A stretch of 64,000 nt of DNA, from the NCBI GenBank assembly GCA_037074765.1, contig JBAMDO010000039.1:186001-250000 (forward strand). The letters are read 5' to 3'. A program made the translations under genes and the position numbers. The notes below the pieces were generated by a model. It did not search any database. It had not been told where the DNA came from and saw nothing but the letters and a program-made list of their open reading frames with translations. Positions 30,014-44,079 of this stretch are shown piece after piece (position 1 is the first letter of the stretch; each line of letters begins with the position of its first letter). Origin of the DNA: Mansonella perstans (lineage: Eukaryota; Nematoda; Chromadorea; Rhabditida; Onchocercidae).

Positions 30014-31689
30014 CACCCTAATAATTTACAGTTTTTCAGTTTCATGAAAGAAAGCAGAAAAAAAAAAGTTTTTTCGCAACATTTAGAAAGAAAAATAAGT
30101 GGAAATTTAGTAATAATTGCTACTTCGTCTATGAGGCTAGGCAAAATCAGCAATTAATTTTATGTAATTTTCTGATGTGTTTTAAGCATGCGATTTTAAA
30201 AGTACTTCTTATATGATTAAGCTTATTTTATAAAGTAATATAATTTTTTTATACATTTCATTAAAATTAACAAGGTAATGAAATTGAAAATTTTCGTTGT
30301 AATTTTGATAATTTCTTTGGAGGAAGTTTTAAAAATCATCAAAATTAAAATGGCTTTTTCTCTTTTATTTTAAAAATCTTGCAGTTCCGCTTAACCAATG
30401 TTGGATTAAATTAAAAGTTTATTTGATTTTAAACAGCCGGGAACGATCAATTCTGTTAGAAGACTATGCTGCTTGATCTTTATGCTCGGCCCAATTTCAG
30501 GACGGAAAAAGAAAAGAGTTGAAAATGTTCAAAATCTTGCTGCAATTAAAATAACTGAAACGATGAAAGACGGGAATTTCAATAAATTTATATTTCAGGG
30601 ATGGAAAAAAATGATACTTTTCGAAATAAGATTAAAAAATCTTTGATTTAAAATTTCAGTTGAAAAAATCTTGATTGAATTTCTGTAAGTTATAATCTTC
30701 TTATCGAAATTCATCGTAGTCTTCCTTAGTTTTTTTTTTTCCATTATTCCTAAAATTATTACTTAGAGATGTCAACATTCTAGCAGTTTGAATATTTATA
30801 GGATTTGCATTTATCGATCTACAATCAGTCTTGCAATGAATATTTTATCGAATTTGCATATGTTTACATTTGTTCCACAAATTTTATTTCATTACATTTA
30901 TTTTTCCTTTCTGTTTTAAGTAAATTCAATTTATACGCATGGAAATGAGGTATCGTGAAATAATTAAGAAATCAAATCATTTCATTCAATGTTTACTTGT
31001 TCCAGTTTGTGTGAAGAAATGATAAATGGATTTATGCTGTACAATAATTTGTCAAATTCAAAACTTTTTCCATTCCTAAACATTTATTTCTCATTCATTG
31101 TGACATACATCAACATTTCAAAGGATATTTTGTTAAAAATTTCTAATCCAAAAATCCCAAAAATCATTTACGATAGCAATTAAAAACGAATGAACTGCAA
31201 CTAATAGAAATATTAGCAGCAAATTGAACCGGATAAGAAATGAAAAATACGAAAAGGCTTTTTCGATAACATGTAGATTGTTGTGAAGAGAAATGGCATT
31301 CAAGCTGAATGAATCACTCATTCAGCCATTTATTTTCAGCCAAACAACAACATTAAAGATCTTGAATTTATTTCATTTAATGGAAGGAAAAAGAGGAAAT
31401 AATTTATATCAGAAATTTTAATAAAGCATTTAAATTTAGTCGTTCATTCAATGATTTCTTTTCCTTATCCGAAAGAGAAAATTGACGCAATATACGACAG
31501 GTCGTTCATTCTTAAGAATCAAGAAAGTTTCGAGTATTTATCTGATTTTCAGCAAATAACATTTTTCTTGATCCGTAGATTAGAAATTACACAATGCACA
31601 GAGAGGAATTTTGAAAAAAGAAGAAAAGAAATATTATTGCACTTTCTGTTTTTGCAATGAAGCAAAATTGTCTGCTTTTTGAGTGAATT

Positions 31690-31728
31690 ATTAATGTATT
31701 TTGCATAATTATTAATGTATTTTGAATA
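31690..31728. repeat. Short tandem duplication ATTAATGTATTTTG
   Basis: Two nearby copies of the 14-base string separated by CATAATT. Small local duplication in AT-rich sequence. Confidence 0.75.
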
Positions 31729-33125
31729 ATGAATCAAATTTTATTTTTTTTTTTCAGATTTTATCTTTCTCGTCAACAAAAATGAACTGATTTTGACATT
31801 TAATGAATTAAGTTAGCATCTGTTTGTCCAACAGTTGTTTCTGCTTCTTTTAATTCTCTTAACGATTAGCTATAATTGGCACTTTTCACTTTCACTTGTC
31901 TATATACACAACTATACTAAATTAATGGTAATAGCTATAAATATAAAAATTCATTGCAAGAAGATTAAGAAATATTTTTAAAAAAGTGATAAAAAATGAA
32001 AAGAAAATTAAACAAGAACACATCCTAATGATGTAAATTTCAGGGAAATCAGCTATGCATGAAATCTTTCTAAACATTGTAAAAGTGATGAAAACAAAAA
32101 ATCCAATGAAAGTTACGTTTTGCTTGAAAAAGAGTGTTAAAAATTGAATTAGATTGCAGTAAACAAGAAATGTAAAAATTGAAAAATAAAAAATTGCAAA
32201 TGAATAACGGAGTCTAATAATAACACTGAAGAGAAGAACTGAACAGGTAATTAATTTTTCCATGTTGATTATAATCAGCAAAATTGAAACAAATTAAACT
32301 TCATCTTTCCATCCTTTACACTGGGGATCAGAATTTATGGTTAATTTGGGCTTATTAAAGCAGATAATTCACCGGATTTACAATATTTGTCAAAGAATTG
32401 TTGCAAATCTCAAATGCTTTATACTGATTTCAAATTTTTAAATAGATGAAAATGAACAGGTTGAAAATATTGGAAAGTAAATTTTGAAGAAAATTCAATG
32501 AGCATCAATGAGCATTATATTTATCAAAAAGAAGCCATGAATATTTTCGCACTACTTTTTTGATTTCCTCTTTAATTAATTTTTCATGTTTTGCCTTTCT
32601 AAGTTGAATGATTTTGATTTTCTAAAGCTATAAAATGTCGAATTATTCATAATCCAATGAAACAATTGAAAGAAGATTTATTCGTGGCATTTTAATCAAT
32701 TTTCATTGTTTGAATACAGCAACTAAAAAAGCAACTCAATAAGGGAGCAAAAAATTTGACAATTACTGAAAATCAAAATTATTCAACTATAATATTTGGT
32801 ATTAAAACAATTTAAATTTGGTGAATTCCTACAATTGCAGTTTGTTTTTTTCCAACTCATTATTCAGATCAGTTGGCATCTTTTGATCTAAACCACTGCA
32901 GAACTTCCTTAAAAATTATTGACTGATTGGTGCATTTGCTAATTTGGGCAACTTCTACTATTTCGTAGAATTTTGAATTTTTAAAGCTTTTTACTTTTAA
33001 TTTTTTAAAAGGTATCATTTTTGCTATTTTTATTGTTTAAATTTTTAATTAATAAATAGTGATTTTTCGTTTATTGTAAAGCTAATTCTTGGAGAATAAG
33101 GCAGAATTATTTAAATTACGCAACA

Positions 33126-33162
33126 TAAAACTATGTAGTCAGAACATAAAACTATGTAAAAT
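33126..33162. repeat. Tandem duplication of ACATAAAACTATGTA
   Basis: Two 15-base copies separated by a few bases (GTCAGA). Each copy has inverted-repeat character. Confidence 0.75.
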
Positions 33163-36100
33163 TTCAATTAATTACAGTTTGAAAAATCATTGTTAGCAAA
33201 GTGTCATGCTATATCTAAACAAAGCTTCATCAGTCCATCAATCTTTGGCTGAGAAAGTTAAGAGATGAAAATGGCAAGTAAGACAGCAATTTGTTGTGAA
33301 TGCTCAGCAGTTGTTGCTGAATATGCATTAAATGTGATCACTTCTCACAAAACAAGAAGGAACAAAAATTATAATTGTAAGACTAATTTTTTTTTTCGGA
33401 AAAATTCACGACAAACTTCAAATAAATATTATTCAATATGTGAAAATTTGTAAAAAAATTTTTTAGAGCCATTCTTTTATGATCTATATGAAAGATATTT
33501 GTTCTTTAAGAGATGCGAATTTCGCATGAAAACAAATTTCAAGATTTGCAAACTCTCAGTTTGTTATTTGCCAATTGCAATTTCACCTGTGAAAGGAATG
33601 AAAAATTGAATTTAAAATAAGCGATAAAATGAAAAATTATTTTGGCTATGCTTGAAATGGAAATGTTCCACTAAGTCCAATGATTTGGAAGGGTGGCATT
33701 TTATAATTCGATTAAATAATTAATAGATATTTGAAAATTTTTGAAAAAAAAGTGAAAAAGTGATGTGCAACAAAAAAAGCAAGAAATTTTTAGCAATGAT
33801 TGAGAAGAAGTACTTCCTAAATCATATTTCATGTTTTGAGATTATTTTCGCTTTTCTTTTCTACCACTAATGAATTAAGTTTGAAATTTGAATGGGATTC
33901 CTAAGATTTGACCAGAAAATCATATCAAATTATTTGCATGTGACTGAGTTTAAACAGTTATAGGACCTTATATTTTTCAAAAAAAACTTCACTTTTTTTG
34001 ATGAAAAGAGAAAAATAGATCCGAACTTGATCCTTTAGTTATTTTTTTAGCTAATTTTTTGCAAAATAGAACTTGAATTTTTGGCTCATCCGCATATTTG
34101 TTCTATAGGCGATACGTGAAAAGGCTTAATTTATAAACCTAACATAAAATGCGACACTTTTTGCCCTATCTAAAATGTAACATCGCCAACTTTTGACAAA
34201 TTATGCAACAGAATAACGTTGTTCAAGACCTGTCATTAAGGGTTACAAAGTATAATTGAAACTTTGTAAGCATTTTAAGCTACTTTAATTATACGCAAAT
34301 TCAAACAAATTTGAAAAATAACCAATTAAGCATTCCTAATTTCGCTATCGTTCCTCATATAGCTATTATCAATAATCAGTTAGTGCGATTTGAATGCAGG
34401 AAGTTTGGTAAAAATAGAAAATAATTATTTATTTATATAAATTATTGTAATATTCGACACGAATTGCCCAATTTGGATTCAAACCATTCATTTCAATTAT
34501 GAAATTATTTCTTTATTAAGTTGTTATCAAAAATTACCCTATAATCATATTAAGGTAAAATATTCAAGCAATCTTGAATATCATATTTTAATTAAAATTA
34601 TCTTTAGCTAATCTTTAGCTTATTGCAATTTTGTTATTTATCTAAATTTGAACTTAATTGTTTGCTAATAGTACTTAAATATGAAGCAAACAGCTTACTT
34701 ATCATTATTGCAATATACTCACAACTATCATTAACTATTGTACCGAAAAAAAGAAAAAAGCAAAAAGATGAAAGAGAATTTAGCGAATTAAATGGCGAGA
34801 TTTGCAAAATACAATTTTTGAAAGAAAGAGTAGAAGAAGGCAAGAAAGCGAGAGAAATATGAAAGCGAGAAAGAACTGAATACCTGGTTGATAGGTGGGA
34901 CAACTTTCCGTAATAGTTGATGTTAAAGATTTTTGAGCTGAAAAAGGATGTTAATGAAATTTAAAAGAAGGTTTGCCGTTTAGCTAAATGCATCAAAAGT
35001 TGAAAAACATTTAAAAAAAAAAAGGAAAAAAGATAACGGGAAAAATTATCGGAAAGAGAACGATGAAAATGTAAAAAATTAAGAAGAAACGAATGATACA
35101 AATTTATTTTAAATGCTTTCTTTTTTGGCGCTAACTGTTAATTTTCATTTTTCTACTTGATTAGATCACAGATCTTTAGCTTTCATTTTAATTTAAACAT
35201 TGTGATTTAGCTTTTGTTCTTTGCTGTTTCAAACTGGATTAGTCTTAATTGATTCTTTTCACAGTTTTTTAAAAACAGTTGGCTTTTACTGTTCTTTGCT
35301 AAAAACTTTTATGTGGCTATTTCTATGTGGAATTTTTATGTGAATTTCTGACTTATAAAAACTACTGTCTTAACAATTATTCCCAGCAAATTACAAATTA
35401 CAGAAACTGATATTCTTTACAAAATTTTTGAACATAAATTCAAACTTGAAAAAGGCATCAATGTGAAAAATATTTCAAATTATTTCTTGTCGAAAAAGTT
35501 CTTAAACTAGCAAATATTGCTATGCCAAAAGAAAGTTCTCAAGTAATGCTATTTCCTTTCATTGTCGGTAAAGAAAAGAAAAAATTATGCAAATATTTTT
35601 TAAAAAGAATAAAAAACACGACAAAACAGATCAATCTGACAAATTAATCGTCGTAAAAATTTCACTTCAAGCAATACAAATAAAAACGAAAGCTTTCAGA
35701 AATTTATGAAAAAAGTAAACTTTTTCGTATCTCTTACGAAGATTGCCGTTGGGTAAAATTTTGTCAACCTTAATTTGTCAATGAATATGCTTGCTAAATA
35801 CGGATACTAGAAATCTCATTGATATGAATATGAAATTAATTCAACTTCTTATGAAGCAAAAGTGAAATTTAAATTTTAATATGGAAAGATCATTTGTTTT
35901 CGACTAAAGAGGAAAAATGGAGCGAGAAAATTGCATTTACAAAAAATAGAAGATATAATAACATAAAAATAGCAGCATTTGCTAAATATTTTAATTTTTT
36001 TGAAAAATGTGCAATGAAAAATTTGGCTGAATTCATTCCGAAAAATAATTAAACGCGACAAAGCAAATTTACTTGGCCTGATTAGTTTCATTAGAATTAG

Positions 36101-38664
36101 AATTAGTCGAACTTAATTTCGTTATGTTTTTAAATAGAAATATTTTAATTTTTTTTTTTAAATCTATCGCATTCTTTTCTTATGTATATTTTCAGGAAAA
36201 TCAGATATTTGCAGCATTCATGCATTTATCATTTTATCATTTTTATCATTATATTTCATTTCAAATTATAAACGGTTCGCTTCGATCAAAAAAAATTGAA
36301 TTTTTCAAATAATCATAAGTTAAAAGCAAAAATAAAAAATTAATTGTCACCACGTTTCGGTCGAAAAACTGATCGTTTGTTGATTTTGAAAATTTTTGTT
36401 GATTGCCACTAAATAAAATTACGAATCGCCTTTATCTGAAAAAAAATTCACAATGTGAAACTTGCCATTTGCTTTACTTCTTTAGCATTTCAGTTTTGTG
36501 ATCGTTTGCAACACTTAGAATAAATTTACTGAGTTAATTGAGAAAAACTGAATTGTTATATTGCGCATATACATATCCTTAGGCATAAATTGTGAATTCA
36601 GTATGATTAATTAAAATGCTATAACATCTAATATAAAACGAATATGTGAAATTCAAATTTATATTTGATAATATGTGAATAATTTCCGGACAATTAACAC
36701 GACGTATGTTCTGATGCCAGCAAGATTATTTTATCGGATATCTCATAAATCGTAATTTTTTGATTAGTCTCTTATAATATTTGCCACATACAATTTTTCG
36801 TGGTTTTTGCTTATTGAACTCACTTCCTTATTTATTTCATATCACCAGAATGAATATTGAATTGTACTGTGTTCTCATATCTTTCATAATATAAAAAATA
36901 AACTTAACATAGAAATAAGTTATGGAAAAAGTAACGAAAAATTTTATACTGTAGTTTTTAAGCATATTTGCAATAATACAACAATAAAATCACTTTCAAT
37001 TCACGAATAATTTGGGATATTTCTTGGAAATCTTTACCACTGAATTTCGACAAACTGTTTCAAACGGAGGTGTTGAATCTAACGATCTCGGTTTATTTGC
37101 CAATTTGCCAATACCAAAAATCTCTTTTCAGTAAAAGTGCTAATATAAAAATAGAAAAAACTTGCAGTAATTCTGATTGATTAAAGTTCAATATGTTAGA
37201 ATAATTTTGTGTATAAATTAAGTTTTAGTGGTTATGTAATCCAATAATTTCTAATTTTAAATAAGAATGTTCGAAATTTCGATTTTCAAATATTTCTCTT
37301 CGTCATACATTTCGAAACCAAATAATTCACGATTTGACAAATTCACTTTTGTAAATACGAAAATCGAGAAGATGAAAAAAAAACATTTTTATTTGCAATA
37401 TTTTTAGCTCTGCTAATACAGTAATATAAAAGAAATTTAATGTTATCAAAAAAAAACCGTCAAAAAACCGATGAAGTTACTTTTTCTAATAAGTAAGCAA
37501 GTAAACAAATGGCAATATTATTTCTGGCATTCTAGATAAAATTCGATATCTACCAAAAGAAAAAGGAAAGAGATTTATTTATAGTAATATGGCAACGTGA
37601 GGTAGCTTTTCAACTGGTTCCATTCGAACAGATGAATGGACATTAATCAAATGATCAGAAGAAAAAAAATTGAGTGAAATGACAAAGAAATAAAATTCAT
37701 CAATCAAAATCATTTTTTTCAAATTACACAGTCAATTTTGGAAAATTTGACGCCTACTAATTGGAGAAAACAACAAAAATACCTTTTTAATGTGATTTTA
37801 AATTTTCAAATAATTTATTTAAAGTGAAATTAGTAAATAATTAAAAAAATTGATTCATTTGAATGAGATACGATATAAACCTCAAAAAGAAGAGAAAATA
37901 CAGTTTCTAAGGGCTTTCTAAACAATTTAATCAAAATATTTTGTATATCAAATGTTATTTGATTATAATTATAAAATATTACCTGCTGCCTAATATAAGC
38001 TATGAAAAACATAGGTAAGTTATTGAATTTGTTGCAAAATTATTTTTCGATAAAATTTTCTTCAAATCTTAGATAATTACAATTTTTCCGTAAATTATTA
38101 CGGGTGCTCAATTTAAGTCAAAAAGAAAGAATTTTCAACGTCAAAAGAAAATTTTTTAAGATTACTAACTTTAATTGATGCAACAAATAACTTTAAGTTA
38201 ATATAAATGAAATGAATGAAAGTGTCAGTGTTTTTATTAATAAATTAAAATTCAAGCATTAAAGCATTGTTTGGAAAATTGGAATTATAGCAAAGTTGAT
38301 TTTAATGAATGAAAAGGTGAGAAGTAATAATAGACTGGAAAAACAATAATTAAGTAAACAGTAATACAATTTAATTATTTTCGTATTAGATGCAGTTATC
38401 CAATACGACCATTGTAACATTTTAACTCATTATCTACAGCCGAGAGGTTAAAGGTCATTTCTATATTTGTCTTCCAATTATTTGTAAAGTAAATGCTTTT
38501 TATAGAAGCAAGAAGAACAAAAAGTATTGGTTTATGGATGTGATCCCTGAATGTAAATGATTACTTATTGTTTGGATGAATAACAAAAAGGAAGAAAAAA
38601 ACAAAATATGAAAAAATAATAATGCTACCATTTTTTTGTTAACTTTAAAAATGGAAGGAATCTA

Positions 38665-38700
38665 ATACATAAAGGAATGTAACACATAAAGGAATGTAAT
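38665..38700. repeat. Duplicated ACATAAAGGAATGTAA
   Basis: Two near-identical 16-base copies in direct tandem, flanked by plain AT-rich DNA. Confidence 0.75.
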
Positions 38701-39178
38701 TGTTGTTCCACTAATTTTAAAATTTTTAAAATGGTTGGCAATAAAAGGAAAGCGCAATTATTAAATTATTGATTTAGCGAAAAAGAAATAAAAGAGAATC
38801 CATTTATGCTAATTACAGAAAGATTAATTTTTCAAAATGAAAGTAAACGAGGTTTATTAATGAAAATCTTATCTATATCTCATAGAATTTAATTACAAAT
38901 ATTGTTCGCTTTCTGTTCTTTCATTTGTTTCATATCTGCAATCTTTATAAAACATAAAATATGGAACAGAAAAATTTTAACGAAATTAAAGATTTAGAAG
39001 ATAATTTAAAAGACAGAATAGAGTTTACTGATTTCAAACTTAAAACCAAATGCATTAAAATTTTTGCTGAAGACAAATATGTATTATCAATAATAGACTA
39101 CAAAAACCACCTTTTTGTTGTATGCTGATATAAATAATGGTTGATATAGATTCAAAAACAAACATTTTGGTTTCCCAC

Positions 39179-39239
39179 AATATTCAAATTTAAATTCCGA
39201 GATTCGAAATTGCCTGCGGAATTCAAATTCGAAAATATT
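39179..39239. repeat. Imperfect inverted repeat, about 60 bp
   Basis: The left arm ATTCAAATTTAAATTCCG pairs with the right arm CGGAATTCAAATTCGAA with few mismatches (13 of 15 across the best part), with a loop of about 20 bases. Could form a hairpin; also a remnant of a small inverted-repeat element. Confidence 0.7.
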
Positions 39240-39870
39240 TGAATAAATAATTACGTCAATCATATTATGCATTAATATTATGCATTATTTTTGAGATAAA
39301 TAGCAGTGATAATTGATGAAATAATGAGCATGGAATTTACAAAGCAATAACCTATCGATCCTTTCAAAGCGTTAAGGTTGAATTTAATTTCGAACCAAAA
39401 TTCTGATGGCAAATGCGTGCACAGATATGTGCGATGAAAATTATTATATAATTACTGAAAACTAGAGTTGAGTTATGCGAGCTTTTGACCTCAATATTTT
39501 TATTATATCTGTTTATTTCATTTCAGATGATATGTTTAAATTTTTTTCTGAAAAACTTCAAATACATTGAAATTTTTACAAGGGTATTCTCGTCAAATTG
39601 TGCTATAATTTGAGGAAAACAAGAGAAAAAGCATATAAAGTGCAGAAATGAATAAAAAAACTGTTAATTAAGTAGTAGTATTTTGATAATGAATGTTTTA
39701 AGAAATAAAAAAACAAAATATGAGCTAAATAAATTAAAGTTATCATTTGTAGAAATTAAGCTTTGCCATTATCGACTAAATCAACCATAAATAAATAAAA
39801 CTTTAATGAAATAAGTGAAAAATTAGAACTCAGAATTTACAATTTTTTATTTACTTTTAGGAAAAGGATT

Positions 39871-39938
39871 TGAAAATAGAGATTTTGATTGCTTTAACTC
39901 TTCTACTGAAAATAGAGATTTTGATTGTTTTAACTCTT
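39871..39938. repeat. Near-perfect 32-bp tandem duplication
   Basis: Copies at 39871-39902 and 39907-39938 (begin TGAAAATAGAGATTTTGATT) differ at one base. Confidence 0.9.
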
Positions 39939-42900
39939 ATATTGACATATTATGTTAGTTCAGGATGATCATGATAACAATAATTAATAATTGATGTCAT
40001 GGCGATCGTAATAGTAGCAATAATGATGATGGTCGCCTAGATGAAAATGGTTATGATAATCTTAGAATCATAATAACAATGATTAACGATAATGACTATG
40101 TCGATAATGATAATGCTGATGATAATGCTGATAATATGTTGGATAAATAAGATAAAGGTAAAAAAGGCCAGAATGAAATTCAGCAAGTGATGAATGCCAG
40201 GTTAAAGGATTAAGTATAGGAGGATTAAGTATAGATTAAGTAAAGGATTAAGGAAAAGAGAAAAACTTGAATGATGAAGTTATAGCAGAAAAAATGAGCT
40301 GGATAAAATCCTTAGAACGGAGATGTGAGTACAGTAATTTTATTTATATTCAGTAATACACTTGATGTTGTTACTGTTAATTGATAATAATAATTATTAT
40401 TTTCATTGCAATAATATTTACTGTAATTAATATCGTAATCCTTATCATTATCATTAATTTAACTTTAATATTTACTATTATATTACTAGAATAATAATAT
40501 CGTTTATTTCTCATATTTTCTATCTTTTTCGAAACTTTTTTTTCGATTATAAATAAAACATCTATCATAAAGCTTCCATCCTTTTCTTTTTCGCAAAATA
40601 CAATTATAATTGATAAATGAAAAAGTGAATAGGGATATTTGCATGTTGTTTAAAAACATAAGGAGAATAATTTCTTTCTTCAAAGAAAATGCAGCAAATT
40701 TTGGTATGAAATTCAAAATATAAAAATTGAAACCAATAAAAGTTTTCGATTAGTTCCTGCGTTTTTAGCTTTCTTCTTTAAATGAATAAATAAAAAAATT
40801 ATTTGAAATGGTTTAGGAAAAAACAATAGCTTGTTTGAAGCTACAATTTGATTACTCTCTTTAAAATAATCAAGGATTAATGGATAATTGAATAAATTTA
40901 TTATCACGACCATATTGATAAGAAATTAAACTAAAGAGAGACCTATGATAAAAAGAATTGATTGGAATAGCCTCTGAACAGCACGGGCATATATATATTA
41001 AAAGCTGAGATCGCTTCAGTATTAAAAAACTTTGATAAAAAATTTAGACGAACCTTTTTACTGAGCAGTCTTTTAGGCCTAGTACGATGTTAAAAAAAGA
41101 AGAATTTTGCATAACTTCGGCATAGGCACGCTTGGTCAAAAGCAATTGCTACAGACATCTTTCATTTTTGAGCATTTTTTAAATCTTTCTATGGCAAAAT
41201 ATTTTTTTTAGGAAAAATTTTTCAGAAAATATTCGGCCAAAGTCCTACTTTAGATAGAATATTTGACTAAGTTTAGAAACATAATGAATTCAACATTATT
41301 TGAATTGAAAATTTGTTACATTGTAATTTGTTCATTTCGCAAAACCATTAAATAATTTAAATTTAATATTTATACTAGACACTCTTCTATAACTAACAAA
41401 TTATTATTAAGCATTATCAAGTATTATCAAGCTATTTAAAAATAATCTATTGTCTTATCGAATATTTCATTTTTTTTATTTAAACTTAATACATTTAATA
41501 AAGATTTCGAAATAATAATTAATAACTTTAAGACATGAATTAACAAAAATTTAGAACAGACCGAACATTAATGTAATCCTATTAATAATTGAATCTTGCT
41601 CACATAGAAGTTAATTATTATCACAATACTCCTCATTACTCTTTTTTCTGTTTCTAGTGTTGAAATAGTGAAATAAAAAATATTAACTGACAAATAATTA
41701 AAAATGAAATTAACAAATATCATAAACAAGCATTCAGGAAATATTATGAATGACAACGTAGCTAAAATTGCTTTTTTAAGTAAATAATTTCTCATATTTG
41801 ATTTTTTATATAGAAGGACTCATAAGATTATTCTATGAAAGACAAGAATTCAACACAGCAGTATTTGTGTAATTGTGTAATTACAGCATTACTTATGTAA
41901 TTAATTGATTAGATGAAAATGGAAAATAGTTTATATAGTGCAGGAGCTATTTTTCCAAATTTACATTTTTTAAATCATTTTTTATTTTCAAAATTTTTCG
42001 AAGTGAAAATCATACAAAATTTGATAATATTAAAATTTAAGGACAAAAATAGAAAAATACACAAAAAGACAAAAGAGAGGAAACAAAGCAATAAAAAAGA
42101 AGAATGGAAAAATGATAGATTAATTTAAAGAAGGTATAACTAAACATGACAGCTGTCCTAATATCTATTTGCACATATATCACTCAGGCGTCTCTAATCA
42201 CGAAAAAGCCTTTTGACCCTAAATTTGTCATTTCATTGTCATTTGATAATGGTGATGGTCTTGGTAGTGCTAATAATGTGGTAGTAGTTTTGTGTTAACA
42301 TTGTTAAATTGGGGACAAAGATGGCAAAGATCAAGTGTATAGTTAGTTTCTTTTTGGCTATAAACTTTCATCATCTTTTCCCTCATTGGACTGGAAATGC
42401 AAAGAAAGTCAATAAATATTTAGAAATATCTTCTGTAGTAAAAAAAATGCAAAAAGTAAGCAAAAGCAAAACAAAAGAAAAAACAAAAATTTGATAAAAA
42501 ATCGATTTCTATTAAATTACCCAAAAAGAGTCGTCCAGTCATTTCTTCAATTTCTTTTATTTTTTGCAATTTTTAATAAATGAGATATTATTTAAATATT
42601 AACCATAGAAATGAAATTTTTAAAAAGACGAAATTCCATTTTTATGTTTTGATTCGTTGATTGATTTCAGGAAAATATACATTTCAGTTTACTTTCCTCA
42701 TTAATTTACTTTCGTTTTCTTTTCAAAATTTTCTGATCATTTTTCTAGAAAACTTTTAGCTTCATCTCTAGCAAATTCTTTCAGGATAAATAAAATCCAT
42801 TGGCATTTATATATATATCTTATCGTTTGGTTAGGTGCTAAATTAGTTTTACTTGGATTTTTTTACTTTATCATTGATATAACATCTTAAAGTATTCATG

Positions 42901-44036
42901 AATGTTAATTTAACTTGTTATTTCAGGCATTTATTGCTGGTCTTATTCAACATTTAAAAGTTTGACTTGCTGATGATAGTAATAAGAAAAAGAATTGAAC
43001 TTATCAATGTAAATATTTAAATTCTTTTTATCAATTCTAATCATCAACGAAAAAGAAGAGAAAAACAAAAGGCAAGCAAAGATAAAGTATTGTTATGATA
43101 GAGAAAAAATGACAAAGAACGAAATTTTAAAATATTTATTTAAATTGATTGAATCGAATCTTTCTACCATTCGCATTCATTTCACTTGCATTGTATAATT
43201 TTGGACAAAGAAATGTAAATATTTTTTATGCAATTCAAGTTCCATTACCACAATAAACAAACATCGTGCTATTTATGGGTAATATTTATCTTATACAAGT
43301 GATTAGCCTATTCTTTCAATTAAAAATTTAAGTAGTAATGAATATTTGATATCGGATTCTTTATTCCTGCAGCAAGCACTGATGAAATCCATAAAATAGG
43401 CTTGTTTAATTATCGATTTCTTTTTTCAAAGACAAATTCGTTGACTCTTGTAGTCCTGTTTTCTTTTTTGCATTAAAAAATTTTCATCCATTCTTCCTGT
43501 GTTCCTAACATTTCATAAATTTCTGGCTCATTTTCAACATTTCATGGATCCTAGGCTTACGCAATCAATCACCATTCCATCTTTGCCTCTATCAAAAATA
43601 ATTTCTCATCTTAATTTTTACAACAATACTTATCAAAGAAAACTGTGCAGTTTTGTTCGGAAATTTCAATCAAGGTAAAACTATTAGCAAATTTTAATTA
43701 CAGTAACTGAAATGGCAAAAGTCGCAATTAATTTTGTAATTTATAATTATTTCTAATCTGTAAATTTCCATTAACGTCTTTCCTGATTATAAATGAAAAT
43801 ATTTTTTAAAAAAGATTCTTGGAACAAATAATAAAATTATTCAAATATAAGAAGTCCTCAAATTCTCGATTGCTTTTAGTGACTAATATGGATGCGCCAA
43901 AAAAACTTTTTCAAGAACAGGAAAAACGAAGTAGGACCGACGAAAATATTGCAATAGTTAAATGAATAAAAAAAATTATCTGCACTTAGTTTGATTATAA
44001 TATTTTTAATATAATTCAAATATTTATTATTAATTT

Positions 44037-44079
44037 ATTTTACATTTCATTTCAATTGATTTGAAATGAAATGTAAAAT
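44037..44079. repeat. Perfect inverted repeat, 19-bp arms, 5-base loop
   Basis: Arm ATTTTACATTTCATTTCAA (44037-44055), loop TTGAT, then the exact reverse complement (44061-44079). A second hairpin follows at once: TTTTTTAATC (44089-44098), loop GTTTT, GATTAAAAAA (44104-44113). No conserved coding sequence adjoins. Confidence 0.95.

Noticed and set aside
31922..32281. 119-codon hydrophobic minus-strand frame as a membrane protein gene
   Set aside because: T-rich strand bias explains both the lack of stops and the hydrophobicity; no motif or splice context.
42309..42494. Plus-strand frame with a signal-like start (MAKIKCIVSFFLA)
   Set aside because: Short, ends in lysine-rich low complexity, no cysteine pattern or downstream exon found.
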